Assembly: GCA_017515465.1 (NCBI GenBank)
Contig: JAFWFV010000021.1
Location: forward strand, 21,300-85,299
Reading direction: 5' to 3'
Length of the DNA: 64,000 nucleotides
From: Clostridiales bacterium
Lineage (GTDB): Bacteria; Bacillota; Clostridia; Saccharofermentanales; Saccharofermentanaceae
This document shows, piece by piece, positions 56,102 to 64,000 of the stretch. The translations under genes and the position numbers were made by a program. Every line of letters starts with the position of its first letter. The stretch's first letter is position 1. A model generated the notes under the pieces. The model was not told the origin of the DNA, made no database searches, and was given only the letters and a program-made list of their open reading frames with translations.

Positions 56102-56121
56102 CAGCCGCCGAAAGGCGGCTG
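56102..56121 (+). terminator. Terminator of the SipW-cognate gene
   Basis: An 8-bp GC-rich stem with a GAAA tetraloop and the tail TTTTCTTTG, 39 bp after the stop. Confidence 0.93.
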
Positions 56122-56267
56122 TTTTCTTTGTCAGTCTTAATAATGATGTTGAAACTGAAACTGAAACTGAGTAACATGTCAAAAACGTGGGCAAACGCGC
56201 GGTGATTTTCATTAATTAATCTGTGATTACCAAATACCTACTTCCTCAATACCTGGATTAATTGGTT

Positions 56268-56540
56268 TCAAAAGATATCGGAATGGTTTCCGGTTCTGAA
56301 TAATAACAAGATCAACTCATCTCTATCGATCCTGTAAACCAAAAGCCAGTCTGTTTCAATATGGCATTCCCTGAACCCTGAAAGATTGCCGGTCAGGACA
56401 TGATCGTGATATTTCTTCTCAAGCTTTTTGTTGGAAGCTAATATGTTAACCACTTTACTAAGCTTATTAGTATCCAAGCCGCGTCTCTTTGCCAGTCTCA
56501 GGTCTTTCTTGAATTGATTGGATACAACGATCTTAAGCAT
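56268..56540 (-). CDS. YafQ family mRNA interferase toxin
   Basis: A 90-residue RelE-superfamily toxin. KIVVSNQFKKDLRLAKRRGL, HVLTGNLSGFRECHI, TDWLLVYRI and LLFRTGNHSDIF match YafQ closely, including the late His of the active site (GNHSD). YafQ cleaves mRNA on the ribosome and is held by DinJ. ATG 56540 is preferred over ATG 56555: it has GAGG at about 9 nt and overlaps the antitoxin stop by 8 bp. Confidence 0.92.
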   Translation of the reverse strand: MLKIVVSNQFKKDLRLAKRRGLDTNKLSKVVNILASNKKLEKKYHDHVLTGNLSGFRECHIETDWLLVYRIDRDELILLLFRTGNHSDIF

Positions 56541-56811
56541 CAGATAATACCTCATCTAATACTTCTTCAAAAGAATTGTATCTCTTGTAGATATCCGGGT
56601 AAGTCTTCATCAAATAATATTCTGCCAGAGCTGCTCTTGTTTCAGAATTCAGATTTCTCTTGATCTCAAATGGAATTCCTCCATAACTGACTGCGCTCTT
56701 AAGAAACATGGTGATAGCAGAGGACATATTAAGTCCAAGATCTTCAAACAATTCCTCTGCGGACTTTTTAAGATCAGCATCAACTCGTACGTTTATGTTA
56801 GTAGTAGCCAT
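56533..56811 (-). CDS. DinJ/RelB family antitoxin
   Basis: A 92-residue antitoxin with the ribbon-helix-helix start ATTNINVRVDADLKKSAEEL, then LGLNMSSAITMFLK, and an acidic tail. It pairs with the YafQ toxin encoded next. AGGAG precedes the ATG. This is a second RelB-type pair, distinct from the pair at 19.8-20.5 kb. Confidence 0.93.
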   Translation of the reverse strand: MATTNINVRVDADLKKSAEELFEDLGLNMSSAITMFLKSAVSYGGIPFEIKRNLNSETRAALAEYYLMKTYPDIYKRYNSFEEVLDEVLSDA

Positions 56812-56849
56812 TAGTATTACTCCTATTTTCTTATTTAGTATGTGATTGG

Positions 56850-56878
56850 ATTGTATTATGATATATTTACTATGTCAA
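56850..56878 (-). promoter_or_regulatory. Promoter of the DinJ/YafQ operon
   Basis: Minus strand TTGACA (56878-56873), 17-bp spacer, TACAAT (56855-56850), 38 bp before the antitoxin start. Confidence 0.8.
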
Positions 56879-57124
56879 CACAGCGTTTTACATTATACAT
56901 ATATTGTACTTACATTATATTGTATAGTTATTTTTTTTATTACGATCACACTGGAATATACAATTAACACTTCTATGTTGGCAAATCCTCCTTCTCCCCT
57001 TTTGCCAATTTGACCAATTTTTCAATTTTAATTAAGGCAGTTTGCACCCTGTGTTTTGCTTGCGAAGGGCTATTCCGAGTGCGACACTATAGTTGTGTAA
57101 TTCTTTATTTTTACTGGCAGGCTT

Positions 57125-58090
57125 ATGAAGAATATTTTGTCCATTTCTGACTCATATGAGGGCACGTCTCTTGATGTGAAGCGATCCATCGCGACCATCA
57201 AGGCTTATGAAATGGAGCCTTTTATCGCAGTCGGAGAGTTTATCAAGGACGATGGAGCCGTAGAGCCTGCACCCATCGAGGATACGCTGGATTTCTGTTT
57301 CGGAGAGGTCAGGCCTGATGGTGTTTTCATTGGATTCATGAGGGATACCGATCAGGTTACTTCAGTTGCCGCCAGGATCAGGTCGGAGAAGCCTGCCATA
57401 GTTGTTTCCGACCCGTCGATCATATCGGATAAGGGCGAGATCTGGATGACCGAGGATACCTATAATGTCATATCCACCTCTATCTTTGATATGTCCAGCC
57501 ACATCATCATAAACCACCTGGAGGCTGAGCTTCTGGCTGGTTTTGAGTGTCAGGACAGGATGGATTTCGAGAGGGCGGCAAAGAAGCTGCAGTATGCTTT
57601 CGATGCCAACATCTATATCAAGAGCTGTGATCTGACATCCGGCAAGTCCGTCTATTGTGATGCCACAGGCGTTACATGGATAGATGAGGAGCCTGCAGGG
57701 ATCAACCGCGATTATTCATTCGGCAATGCCCTCAATTGTGAACTTGCCCTGGGGGCAAAGGGCCTGAAGGCCGTTACCAACGCACTGTATTTTGTACATA
57801 ACGGACGCCGCGTATCCGATTCCATACCTGTTCCACAGGTGGCACCGTCCCTCATATCGCCTGCCAAGTCGCTGAGAGACATCGCCAGGAGTATGGATAC
57901 GGAGGCTTCTTCCGTCTCGGCCAAGCCTGCCAAGACTTCAATTATCGACCCCGTTACAGCGGGGGTCAAGGGCACGAGCACGGAGATCAAGGCGCCGGAG
58001 AAGGCACCTGCCAGGAGTGTCAGCGATTCATTGTCAGAGCTGGCCGACATCAAAAAGAGACTGGAAGCACTTAAGAAGAGTTCTATGTAA
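57125..58090 (+). CDS. PdxK/ThiD-like ribokinase-fold protein lacking the usual catalytic motif
   Basis: A 321-residue protein resembling pyridoxamine/phosphomethylpyrimidine kinases. SISDSYEGTSLDVKRSIATI aligns with the start of ThiD. VVSDPSIISDKGEIW and INHLEAELLAG match the DPV and N-x-x-E regions. The catalytic loop, usually GTGC or GTGD, reads SFGNALNC, so the usual Cys/Asp is absent. A C-terminal extension from about residue 240 is Ser/Ala/Lys-rich and ends in a short coiled coil. It may be an inactive or altered kinase. Start ATG 57125 has a GGCAGG upstream. Confidence 0.65.
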   Translation: MKNILSISDSYEGTSLDVKRSIATIKAYEMEPFIAVGEFIKDDGAVEPAPIEDTLDFCFGEVRPDGVFIGFMRDTDQVTSVAARIRSEKPAIVVSDPSIISDKGEIWMTEDTYNVISTSIFDMSSHIIINHLEAELLAGFECQDRMDFERAAKKLQYAFDANIYIKSCDLTSGKSVYCDATGVTWIDEEPAGINRDYSFGNALNCELALGAKGLKAVTNALYFVHNGRRVSDSIPVPQVAPSLISPAKSLRDIARSMDTEASSVSAKPAKTSIIDPVTAGVKGTSTEIKAPEKAPARSVSDSLSELADIKKRLEALKKSSM

Positions 58091-58093
58091 CTC

Positions 58094-58276
58094 TTACATC
58101 TGCTTTCTAACGGTCTTGTATTCGTCCCCGTCCCTGTAGTATGGGCATTGGGACTCTTTTTTGCTGATCCCGTTAATGTGGGAGGCGTATTCATCCTCGT
58201 CGAAATCCGCGTCGCAGTAGTAGTCCTGCATCACTTCATCGTAGTTATAGAACATGCATGTATCACACTGGCTCAT
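58094..58276 (-). CDS. Small Cys-rich protein (DUF6472-like)
   Basis: A 60-residue protein, CDTCMFYNYDEVMQDYYC at the start and SQCPYYRDGDEY near the end. The four Cys suggest a small metal-binding fold. I recall similar short proteins in clostridia annotated DUF6472; function unknown. It overlaps the prmA gene by 4 bp and is probably co-translated with it. Confidence 0.75.
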   Translation of the reverse strand: MSQCDTCMFYNYDEVMQDYYCDADFDEDEYASHINGISKKESQCPYYRDGDEYKTVRKQM

Positions 58277-59301
58277 CTTGACACCACCATGGCGATCCAG
58301 TCGTTCTTCTCATGTTCTTCCACGATCTTCATGCCGCAGTCTGCTATCGCCTTTCTCACGCGGTCTGCCTTGGTGTTGATGATACCTGAGCAGATGAAAA
58401 AGCCGTCAGGGGCCATATGATCCTTTACGTCTGAAGCTATGGCTGCGATGACATCAGCGATGATGTTGGCGATTATGAGCTTATACTCACCCTCGTAGGC
58501 ATCCTTCAGTTCGCCAGTATGGCACTTGATGTCAGGGCAGCCGTTGATATTGCAGTTATCGATGGCAACGTCCACGGCCAGTTTGTCTATATCGATGGCC
58601 TCCACGTCTTCTGCACCGAGCTTTCTGGCGATTATGGCCAGGATGCCGGAACCCGTTCCCAGATCCAGCAGCTTGCCGCCGTCCAGGTTCTTGATATACC
58701 TGTCGATGAGTTCGGCGCACATGGAGGTGGTCTCGTGAGTCCCCGTTCCGAAAGCAGAGCCCGGATCGAGCTTTATCATTACATCCTCGTCCGCGAACTT
58801 CGTATCCTCCCATGAAGGGCAGATTATGACGCGGTCGGAGATCCTGAAGGACTTATAGTCTGCCTTCCAGTTGTTGGCCCAGTCTTCGTCCTTTACATAT
58901 TTATAGCTGAGGAACCCCTCACCCACATCCAGGAATTCGCCGATCGCTGCGAGCCTGCTCTTCAGTTCGTTTATGGCATCTTCCACATTGAGGGACTTGT
59001 CAGTGATGTTGTCGTAGATCATGCCGATGCCGTCGGGATCTATGTATTCGTCGCTCTTGGCACCCATGCGGATCAGGCCGTCGTCCAGTTCTGCAAAGTA
59101 AGACCTGATTATGACGTCTGTCCCCAGGGAATCAACATAGCCTTCGTCTGCATATGCGAGGGAATCCGGATCGTCTATTATCCTCTTGATCTCGTAGGGG
59201 TCACATACGGCTATTCCGTCAGCACCTAACTGAGCCAGCATCTCGCAGATCGCATCAGATGCCTCTTCCGTTGTCTTGATCAGTATCTCAATCCACTGCA
59301 T
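58273..59301 (-). CDS. prmA: Ribosomal protein L11 methyltransferase
   Basis: A 342-residue SAM-dependent methyltransferase that trimethylates L11. The N-terminal substrate-binding part includes WIEILIKTTEEASDAI. The catalytic domain has DPGSAFGTGTHETTSMC, motif I LLDLGTGSGILAIIARKLGA, and the NIIADVIAAI segment. Length slightly exceeds the E. coli enzyme (293) because of insertions in the N-terminal part, as in other clostridia. Confidence 0.93.
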   Translation of the reverse strand: MQWIEILIKTTEEASDAICEMLAQLGADGIAVCDPYEIKRIIDDPDSLAYADEGYVDSLGTDVIIRSYFAELDDGLIRMGAKSDEYIDPDGIGMIYDNITDKSLNVEDAINELKSRLAAIGEFLDVGEGFLSYKYVKDEDWANNWKADYKSFRISDRVIICPSWEDTKFADEDVMIKLDPGSAFGTGTHETTSMCAELIDRYIKNLDGGKLLDLGTGSGILAIIARKLGAEDVEAIDIDKLAVDVAIDNCNINGCPDIKCHTGELKDAYEGEYKLIIANIIADVIAAIASDVKDHMAPDGFFICSGIINTKADRVRKAIADCGMKIVEEHEKNDWIAMVVSR

Positions 59302-59351
59302 ATCAGTTCTCCTCGCTTGTTCAATGGAGTTATTTTAGCATAAAAAGATGA

Positions 59352-59357
59352 TATAAT
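59352..59357 (+). promoter_or_regulatory. Extended -10 element for a probably leaderless transcript
   Basis: TG-A-TATAAT (TG 59349-59350, hexamer 59352-59357) lies 8 nt before ATG 59366, with no Shine-Dalgarno site between. Confidence 0.5.
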
Positions 59358-59365
59358 CAGTTCCG

Positions 59366-61024
59366 ATGAACATCACAAAAGAACTTAAACAGCCACGCAA
59401 TATCGCAGTCTCTTCCATCCTCGGATTCCTTTATGCCGCGGGCAATTACTATTGGAGATACGGATTCGAGACGACGGGGCTCATCAGGGTGATCCTCCTG
59501 ATCGTAAGGTTCTTACTGGCCTTTGCTTTCGTGATGTTTGTTGCCATACCCGGCACAAGGTATCTGCAGAAGAAGATGTTCTCATCCGATATCGATGAGA
59601 GTTCCTTTACGGTGTCAGACAGAAAGCAGCTCATCAGGAACTGTCTGATATTTGCCGTATGCTGGCTGCCCTTTGTCATATTCAAATACCCTGCTGCCAT
59701 CCAGCCGGATACATGGCAGGGCATCTGGCAGTTCAGGCATAGTGAGATCACCGGAATGCAGCCCGTGGGATACGTTGTCCTCACAGGTCTGTTCATGAAG
59801 ATCGTAAATAACAACGTTGGTATGTTCCTGTTCTCCCTGACCGGGTATCTGTGCTACTGCTATTCGTTCGGCTATGCAATGACATATGTGGATTCCCTGA
59901 AGATCAAAAAGCCCGTCCGTCTGGCATTGTTCTTTCTGTGGATATCTTCCCCCTACACACTGGGATATATAGGCGTAGTCGTTAAGGACATCCACTTCCT
60001 GGCAGGGATCATGATAGTCACCATAACCCTGATGGAGATCTCCTGGCACAGGAAGCCGGTAACGGTTCTGCAGCTGGCCAAGCTCTTCGGATGGAGCCTG
60101 GTAATGTATATATTCAGGCCCAACGGCATGCTGATATTGCTGTTCATCGTCTTTTTCTATGCGATCGCCGCATTCAGAAAGAAACTCCCATGGAAGCCAA
60201 TACTGTCCTTTGTCCTGGCTATAGTATGCGGTTTCCTCATCACCATGGCACTTAACTTTGCTTACGATGTACATAAGCCCAAGGACTCCCTGAAGGAGGC
60301 GCTGTCCATACCTTTCCAGCAGACTGCCAGGTATGCCAGGGATCACGCGGACGATACAACTCCCGAAGAGATAGAGGCCATCGACAAGGTCATACCATAC
60401 TCCGTTCTGGCAGAGAGATACGATCCCACGATCGCCGATCCCGTCCGCTGGAACTATTCCGGAGACTTCAGTGCATTTGTTGATTATCTGGGCAAGGCAT
60501 GGCTCCCGCAGCTCATGCGCCATCCCGATACGTATATTGCATCCTTTGTGGAACAGAATTACTATATGTTCTCCATCCTGGCCTCCACAAAGAACATATC
60601 CTTCTTTGAAGGCGTTACAAAATACTACGAACTGGAATATAACTTCGACTGTGTAGGTTCGTGGATGTATGAAGATATCTTCGATGAACCCTCCTCACTG
60701 CTGTGGGCCAGAGAAGCTGTATCCATGTACTGCATATCAGTAATGAACCTGCCTATCCCCTGGATAACCGCAAATGTTGCCATATGCTGCTACATAGTGA
60801 TGTTCTGCTGGATAATGGTATTCCCTACGCGAAAGAAAAGGAATGATTACAGCCTGATCTATTATGTTCCCTTGATCGCCACATTGATCATGATCCTGGC
60901 GGCTCCCGCCAATCAGGGACTGCCCAGGTACCTCTTCCCCATCGTCTATCTGGCACCGCTGATCTACATAGATCACGCCAGACGCATGTCTTCTCAGCCC
61001 TCACCCTCAGGAGCTTCCTCCTGA
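59366..61024 (+). CDS. Polytopic membrane protein (DUF6020-like)
   Basis: A 552-residue protein with about 12-14 membrane helices. A loop with YPAAIQPDTWQGIWQF after the third or fourth helix, and a large loop (about 310-430) before the last helices, resemble GT-C-like membrane glycosyltransferases and DUF6020 proteins. Function unknown; glycan or lipid transfer is possible. The transcript may be leaderless. Its 3' end overlaps the convergent kinase gene by 31 bp. Confidence 0.7.
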   Translation: MNITKELKQPRNIAVSSILGFLYAAGNYYWRYGFETTGLIRVILLIVRFLLAFAFVMFVAIPGTRYLQKKMFSSDIDESSFTVSDRKQLIRNCLIFAVCWLPFVIFKYPAAIQPDTWQGIWQFRHSEITGMQPVGYVVLTGLFMKIVNNNVGMFLFSLTGYLCYCYSFGYAMTYVDSLKIKKPVRLALFFLWISSPYTLGYIGVVVKDIHFLAGIMIVTITLMEISWHRKPVTVLQLAKLFGWSLVMYIFRPNGMLILLFIVFFYAIAAFRKKLPWKPILSFVLAIVCGFLITMALNFAYDVHKPKDSLKEALSIPFQQTARYARDHADDTTPEEIEAIDKVIPYSVLAERYDPTIADPVRWNYSGDFSAFVDYLGKAWLPQLMRHPDTYIASFVEQNYYMFSILASTKNISFFEGVTKYYELEYNFDCVGSWMYEDIFDEPSSLLWAREAVSMYCISVMNLPIPWITANVAICCYIVMFCWIMVFPTRKKRNDYSLIYYVPLIATLIMILAAPANQGLPRYLFPIVYLAPLIYIDHARRMSSQPSPSGASS

Positions 61025-62763
61025 GTCGTCGGCTCTGTTTCGGGAGGCGTGGTCGGTACAGGAGTAGGAGTGCTCGTTGCAGGTACTGTGGTAGGAACAG
61101 GTGTCTCCGTTGCCGCAGGAACCGGTGTTGCAGTTGCAGGGGCTCGGGTAGGTGTAGGGGTGTTCGTCGGGATGACAAAATATCCTATGTCATCTATCAT
61201 ATATCCCAGCCGTATCTCTTCACGGGCCATGTTGGCATAGTATGAATTATGAATATAGCGGTCAATAAAGCTCTGAGTATATCCCTCTTCTTTTAAGTGG
61301 TTTATCAACTGCGACACTTTAAAGTATGTATGGTTATTGATGCATTCTCTGGTGTGAGACATTATGTGATTAGCATACGTACGGTTATCGTCATATGTTA
61401 GATTGTATGCTGCTTTGCGGGCCTGACTTGCAGTAAATCCCTGACTGAGAAGAAATGATTCCATCTGTTTTGGCGAAAGGCGGGCTATTATTCCATATTC
61501 TGCATCCCAGTTCCTGCAGCTTGCCGCTTTTAAAGCCCTGTCGTTATAGTCGTAATTCTTTGCATCGACTACACTCTCTGCTGTAGCCCTGTCGGCTCCC
61601 TGTTCTGTTATCAGCAGATCAATCAATTGGGAACGCGAGTAGAAAAAGATCCTTTCTCTGTTGGCATTAAGATCGTCCAGTATTGCCGAATAGTCCTTGG
61701 GGACAGGAGTGTTTGTCGCGCTTCTGGCAGGAACAGACGTGGGCGTAACAGATAGGCCAGCCATACGTCTATCTGAAGGGGTTTCAACAACCGCCCTCAT
61801 GCCAGTTCCGGATTCGTGTGTTGTCTCCCCTGCATTCTCAAGAGACTCCAAAAGATCCGGTGAATATGGATACGTCTCTCCGTTATACTCTATCCATTCG
61901 GGATCCTTCTCAGTCTCATCCACGGTAAGCTGTTCGAAAGCCTGCTGTATTGGATTGACATATATGATATTTCCTTGCTCATCAGTCGTCCTGCTGTACT
62001 TGATAAACCAGACACCCCAGAGGATAAAGATGGATCCGGCCAGAGCGCCTGCCGTTATTATGAGAGGCTTTCTGAGCCTGTCGAAATCCCTGCCTACGTC
62101 GAATCTGAACGCCCTGCGCATCTCTGCAACAGTCTGATATCGCTGTTTGGGATCCATCCTGGTGGCCTTGATCATGATGCTCTCGTAGAGTGTATCGCCA
62201 TCAAAGAGCTGCTTCATGAGCATTCCTACAGCATATATGTCAGTCCTGGGATCAGACTGTGAAAAGCCGTATTGTTCGGGGGCAGCCGAGCCGGCCGTAC
62301 CCACCAGCATGGTATCCTTGGTCTCCCCTGCCTTGAACGTCTTGGCAGCATCGTAGTCAATGATCTTGACCACACCGTCGTTCGTTACCATGACGTTGGT
62401 GTCCTTCAGATCCCTGTGGATTATTGGAACGGGTGCCGTATGCAGGAATTCCAGTCCGTCCAGTATGTCGGTGATTATCTGTTTACGGCCGTTTCTGCTG
62501 AGGTTATTAGCCTCCAGGAACTTATCCAGTGTCTTGCCGTTAATGTACTCCTCGACTACGGTGAGGATCCCGTCTTCCTCCCAGAAATCATAGACTCTGG
62601 GGATATGGATATTCCTGTTGTCCCTGATGAATTCGAAGACCTTGATCTCATAGAACTCCATCCTCTTCATAACGTAAAGGCTGTCGTCTTCCCTGCTCTT
62701 GACAAGAGAATGACCGCCGTAAGTCTGTTTATGAATATCTATATACTTATCAGAAAGATCCAT
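60994..62763 (-). CDS. Transmembrane Ser/Thr protein kinase with extracytoplasmic Ltp-type repeats
   Basis: A 589-residue receptor-like kinase. The N-terminal kinase domain has Lys33, IIHRDLKDTNVMV (His116-Arg117-Asp118) and DYD (136-138) in place of DFG; GSAAPEQYG ends the activation segment. A membrane helix lies at about 233-254. Outside, a linker leads to three helical repeats (about 365-530; SRSQLIDLLITEQG, SPKQMESFLLSQGF, KVSQLINHLKEEGY) resembling Ltp repeats, then a Pro/Thr/Glu tail likely to span the wall. No PASTA domain, so the sensed ligand is unclear. Confidence 0.85.
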   Translation of the reverse strand: MDLSDKYIDIHKQTYGGHSLVKSREDDSLYVMKRMEFYEIKVFEFIRDNRNIHIPRVYDFWEEDGILTVVEEYINGKTLDKFLEANNLSRNGRKQIITDILDGLEFLHTAPVPIIHRDLKDTNVMVTNDGVVKIIDYDAAKTFKAGETKDTMLVGTAGSAAPEQYGFSQSDPRTDIYAVGMLMKQLFDGDTLYESIMIKATRMDPKQRYQTVAEMRRAFRFDVGRDFDRLRKPLIITAGALAGSIFILWGVWFIKYSRTTDEQGNIIYVNPIQQAFEQLTVDETEKDPEWIEYNGETYPYSPDLLESLENAGETTHESGTGMRAVVETPSDRRMAGLSVTPTSVPARSATNTPVPKDYSAILDDLNANRERIFFYSRSQLIDLLITEQGADRATAESVVDAKNYDYNDRALKAASCRNWDAEYGIIARLSPKQMESFLLSQGFTASQARKAAYNLTYDDNRTYANHIMSHTRECINNHTYFKVSQLINHLKEEGYTQSFIDRYIHNSYYANMAREEIRLGYMIDDIGYFVIPTNTPTPTRAPATATPVPAATETPVPTTVPATSTPTPVPTTPPETEPTTQEEAPEGEG

Positions 62764-62789
62764 ATGGCAATTTTATCATGAATAAATGA

Positions 62790-62795
62790 TATAAT
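62790..62795 (+). promoter_or_regulatory. Extended -10 of the HTH gene
   Basis: TG-A-TATAAT (TG 62787-62788, hexamer 62790-62795) lies 22 bp before ATG 62818. No good -35 box was found. Confidence 0.45.
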
Positions 62796-62817
62796 CATCT
62801 GGTGGAGGTGACTTTGC

Positions 62818-63249
62818 ATGAATAAATCAACATCAGATCTAATGGCAACACTCAACTCGGTTCAGGGTTCGCATGAGCTTGATAATTACATCAGGAGTCT
62901 CAGTGACGATACCATTCAGAAGACATTTGCAGGCTACATCTCCTACATGATCAATGAGAAAAGCCTCTCCAGGGCCGAAGTAATCAGCAGGAGCCTCATC
63001 TCCCGCACATACGGCTACCAGATATTCGACGGCACGAGGAATGCCAACAGGGACAAGATAATCGCTCTCTGCATCTCAACAGGCCTCACACTGGAAGAAA
63101 CGACACGCGGTCTCGAGATTGCCAAGGAAGGCATCCTCTATCCCAGGGATCCCAGAGATGCAGTGATCATATATGCGATCAACAACAAATATACCGTAAG
63201 ACAGCTTAATTCCAGGCTCACTGAGAACGGATTCGAAGAACTGGACTGA
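62818..63249 (+). CDS. XRE-like helix-turn-helix protein
   Basis: A 143-residue protein with an HTH region: EKSLSRAEVISRSLISRTYG, then YQIFDGTRNANRDKIIALC and GLTLEETTRGLEIA. The conserved tail YPRDPRDAVIIYAINNKYTV is typical of a clostridial family often found near kinases. It is divergent from the kinase gene (54 bp apart) and has GGAGGTGA upstream. It may regulate, or be a target of, the kinase; this is inference. Confidence 0.8.
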   Translation: MNKSTSDLMATLNSVQGSHELDNYIRSLSDDTIQKTFAGYISYMINEKSLSRAEVISRSLISRTYGYQIFDGTRNANRDKIIALCISTGLTLEETTRGLEIAKEGILYPRDPRDAVIIYAINNKYTVRQLNSRLTENGFEELD

Positions 63250-63269
63250 TATGGGCTGAGCGCCCCCGG

Positions 63270-63589
63270 AACACCAGAAGATGCGGCAGATAATACTCAA
63301 TATTTTTGGTAGTAAACGTGGAATCCTCTGGTATACCAGAAATTTAAAGGATTACTACCAAAATTTTTGGTAGTAATCTGCTTTTTTACTGGTAGTAGCC
63401 TGATTCAACGGGTTCCTGACAGACTCTGTAATACCAGAAGATCTGGCATATAATACCTAATAGTTTTGGTAGTAAACGTGGAAATCCTCTGGTATACTAG
63501 AAATTTTAAGGATTACTACCAAATTTATTGGTAGTAAACTGCAAATATACTGGTAGTAGCAGGTTCAGCAGGAACACAGCCCGGCATCA
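63270..63589. repeat. Two tandem copies of a 160-bp palindrome-rich repeat
   Basis: Copy 1 starts at 63270 and copy 2 at 63430; similarity fades after about 63575. Shared blocks include TTTTGGTAGTAAACGTGGAA, CCTCTGGTATAC and GGATTACTACCAAA. Each copy has the inverted repeat TTACTACC/GGTAGTAA and CTGGTATACCAG or a variant. No protein is encoded. Confidence 0.88.
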
Positions 63590-63615
63590 GACAAACAGAA
63601 TACCACAGACATAAA

Positions 63616-63643
63616 AATTCCCCGGCCATGTGACCGGGGAATT
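63616..63643 (-). terminator. Terminator of the GAPDH gene
   Basis: A perfect 10-bp stem (AATTCCCCGG and complement) with an 8-nt loop and T5 in the minus direction, 24 bp after the stop. Confidence 0.92.
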
Positions 63644-63667
63644 CATTATACTTGCCTATGCTATGGA

Positions 63668-64000
63668 TTAGCCGAGCTCTGCGAAATACTTGATAGTTCT
63701 TACCATCTGTGATGTGTAAGAATTCTCGTTGTCGTACCAGGATACAACCTGAACGAGGGAGTTGCCGTCATCCATCTTGGAAACCATTGTCTGGTTAGCA
63801 TCGAAGAGTGAACCATATCTCATACCGATGATATCGGAAGAAACGAGCTTCTCCTCTGTGTAGCCGAATGACTCGTTAGCAGCAGCCTTCATAGCAGCGT
63901 TGATGCCGTCAACTGTAACTTCACCCTTAACTACAGCGTGCAGGATCGTTGTTGAACCTGTAGGTGTAGGAACTCTCTGAGCAGCACCGATGAGCTTGCC
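63668..64000 (-). CDS. gap: Glyceraldehyde-3-phosphate dehydrogenase, type I (3' part only)
   Basis: The last 110 residues of the glycolytic enzyme; the 5' part lies beyond the window. The frame reads [20 protein letters not shown] at the edge, then [25 protein letters not shown] and [16 protein letters not shown] replaces the more common RVPTxxVS, a variant I associate with clostridial GAPDH. A strong terminator follows. Confidence 0.93.
   Translation of the reverse strand, partial: GKLIGAAQRVPTPTGSTTILHAVVKGEVTVDGINAAMKAAANESFGYTEEKLVSSDIIGMRYGSLFDANQTMVSKMDDGNSLVQVVSWYDNENSYTSQMVRTIKYFAELG

Noticed and set aside
56144..56176. TGAAAC microrepeat after the SipW-cognate gene as a regulatory element
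   Set aside because: Only three to four short units with no symmetry or position that suggests function.
59615..60523. 302-residue minus-strand ORF opposite the DUF6020-like gene
   Set aside because: The plus strand encodes a coherent many-helix membrane protein; the antisense frame has no family signal.
63270..63589. CRISPR array
   Set aside because: There are only two units, 160 bp apart, with similarity along the whole unit rather than short repeats and unrelated spacers; no cas genes.

Overview
The window reads as chromosomal DNA of an anaerobic low-to-mid GC Firmicute of class Clostridia. The evidence is a three-subunit NAD(P)-linked [FeFe] hydrogenase, a DUF4364 gene, class II (Firmicutes-type) GalT, a TPP-riboswitch-controlled ThiT, sortase-assembled pili, and Shine-Dalgarno-rich genes with frequent 4-bp overlaps. 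A rumen or gut clostridium (Lachnospiraceae, Oscillospiraceae or Saccharofermentans-like) is my inference. No rRNA, tRNA or CRISPR array was seen.

Layout. 1-5800 (minus): a sortase pilus locus ordered SipA-like, FctA-like pilin, class B sortase, small FctB-like pilin, large tip adhesin, the gene order of streptococcal FCT loci. 5980-11400: pgi, a DUF4364 gene, gpsA, a wall-anchored Ig/MBG protein and rpsU. 11600-15880 (plus): a hydrogenase operon of NuoE-like, NuoF-like and HydA-like genes. 16000-20720: an accessory patch with an MNT/HEPN pair, a frameshifted MATE transporter, an AAA_14 ATPase, a RelB/RelE pair, the probable remnant of a holin-like type I toxin, and gene debris copied from two neighbours. 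20720-32260: mostly housekeeping genes, namely a FAD oxidoreductase, an unknown two-repeat protein, a nuclease-like protein, hpf, a YwaF-type membrane protein, thiT with its riboswitch, a hydrolase, aminopeptidase P, an acetyltransferase and galK-galT.

32350-56060 is the most unusual part: an export and surface locus of about 24 kb. One minus-strand unit (54616 to 46916) encodes a degenerate EAL protein, a TasA-like membrane-anchored protein, a SipW-type signal peptidase, a membrane-anchored McrB/AAA_5-type ATPase, a coiled-coil protein with a possible DUF2357-like core, a second SipW-type peptidase and two small helper proteins. A second minus-strand unit (46669 to 32350) encodes three single-pass proteins and a 3780-residue secreted repeat protein. 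A divergent plus-strand gene with a near-consensus promoter encodes a probable abundant SipW-cognate surface protein. Both minus-strand units start from the same promoter pattern, TTGTTA-N17-TATAAT. My reading is that the two peptidases process TasA-like subunits, and that the ATPase and its partner power or gate assembly of the giant protein.

56200-64000: a DinJ/YafQ pair, a PdxK/ThiD-like protein lacking its usual catalytic site, a small Cys-rich protein, prmA, a large polytopic membrane protein, a transmembrane Ser/Thr kinase with Ltp-type repeats, a divergent HTH protein and the 3' part of a GAPDH gene. Three gaps between convergent genes (15.9 kb, 23.95 kb and 63.3 kb) hold private clusters of palindromes or tandem repeats.
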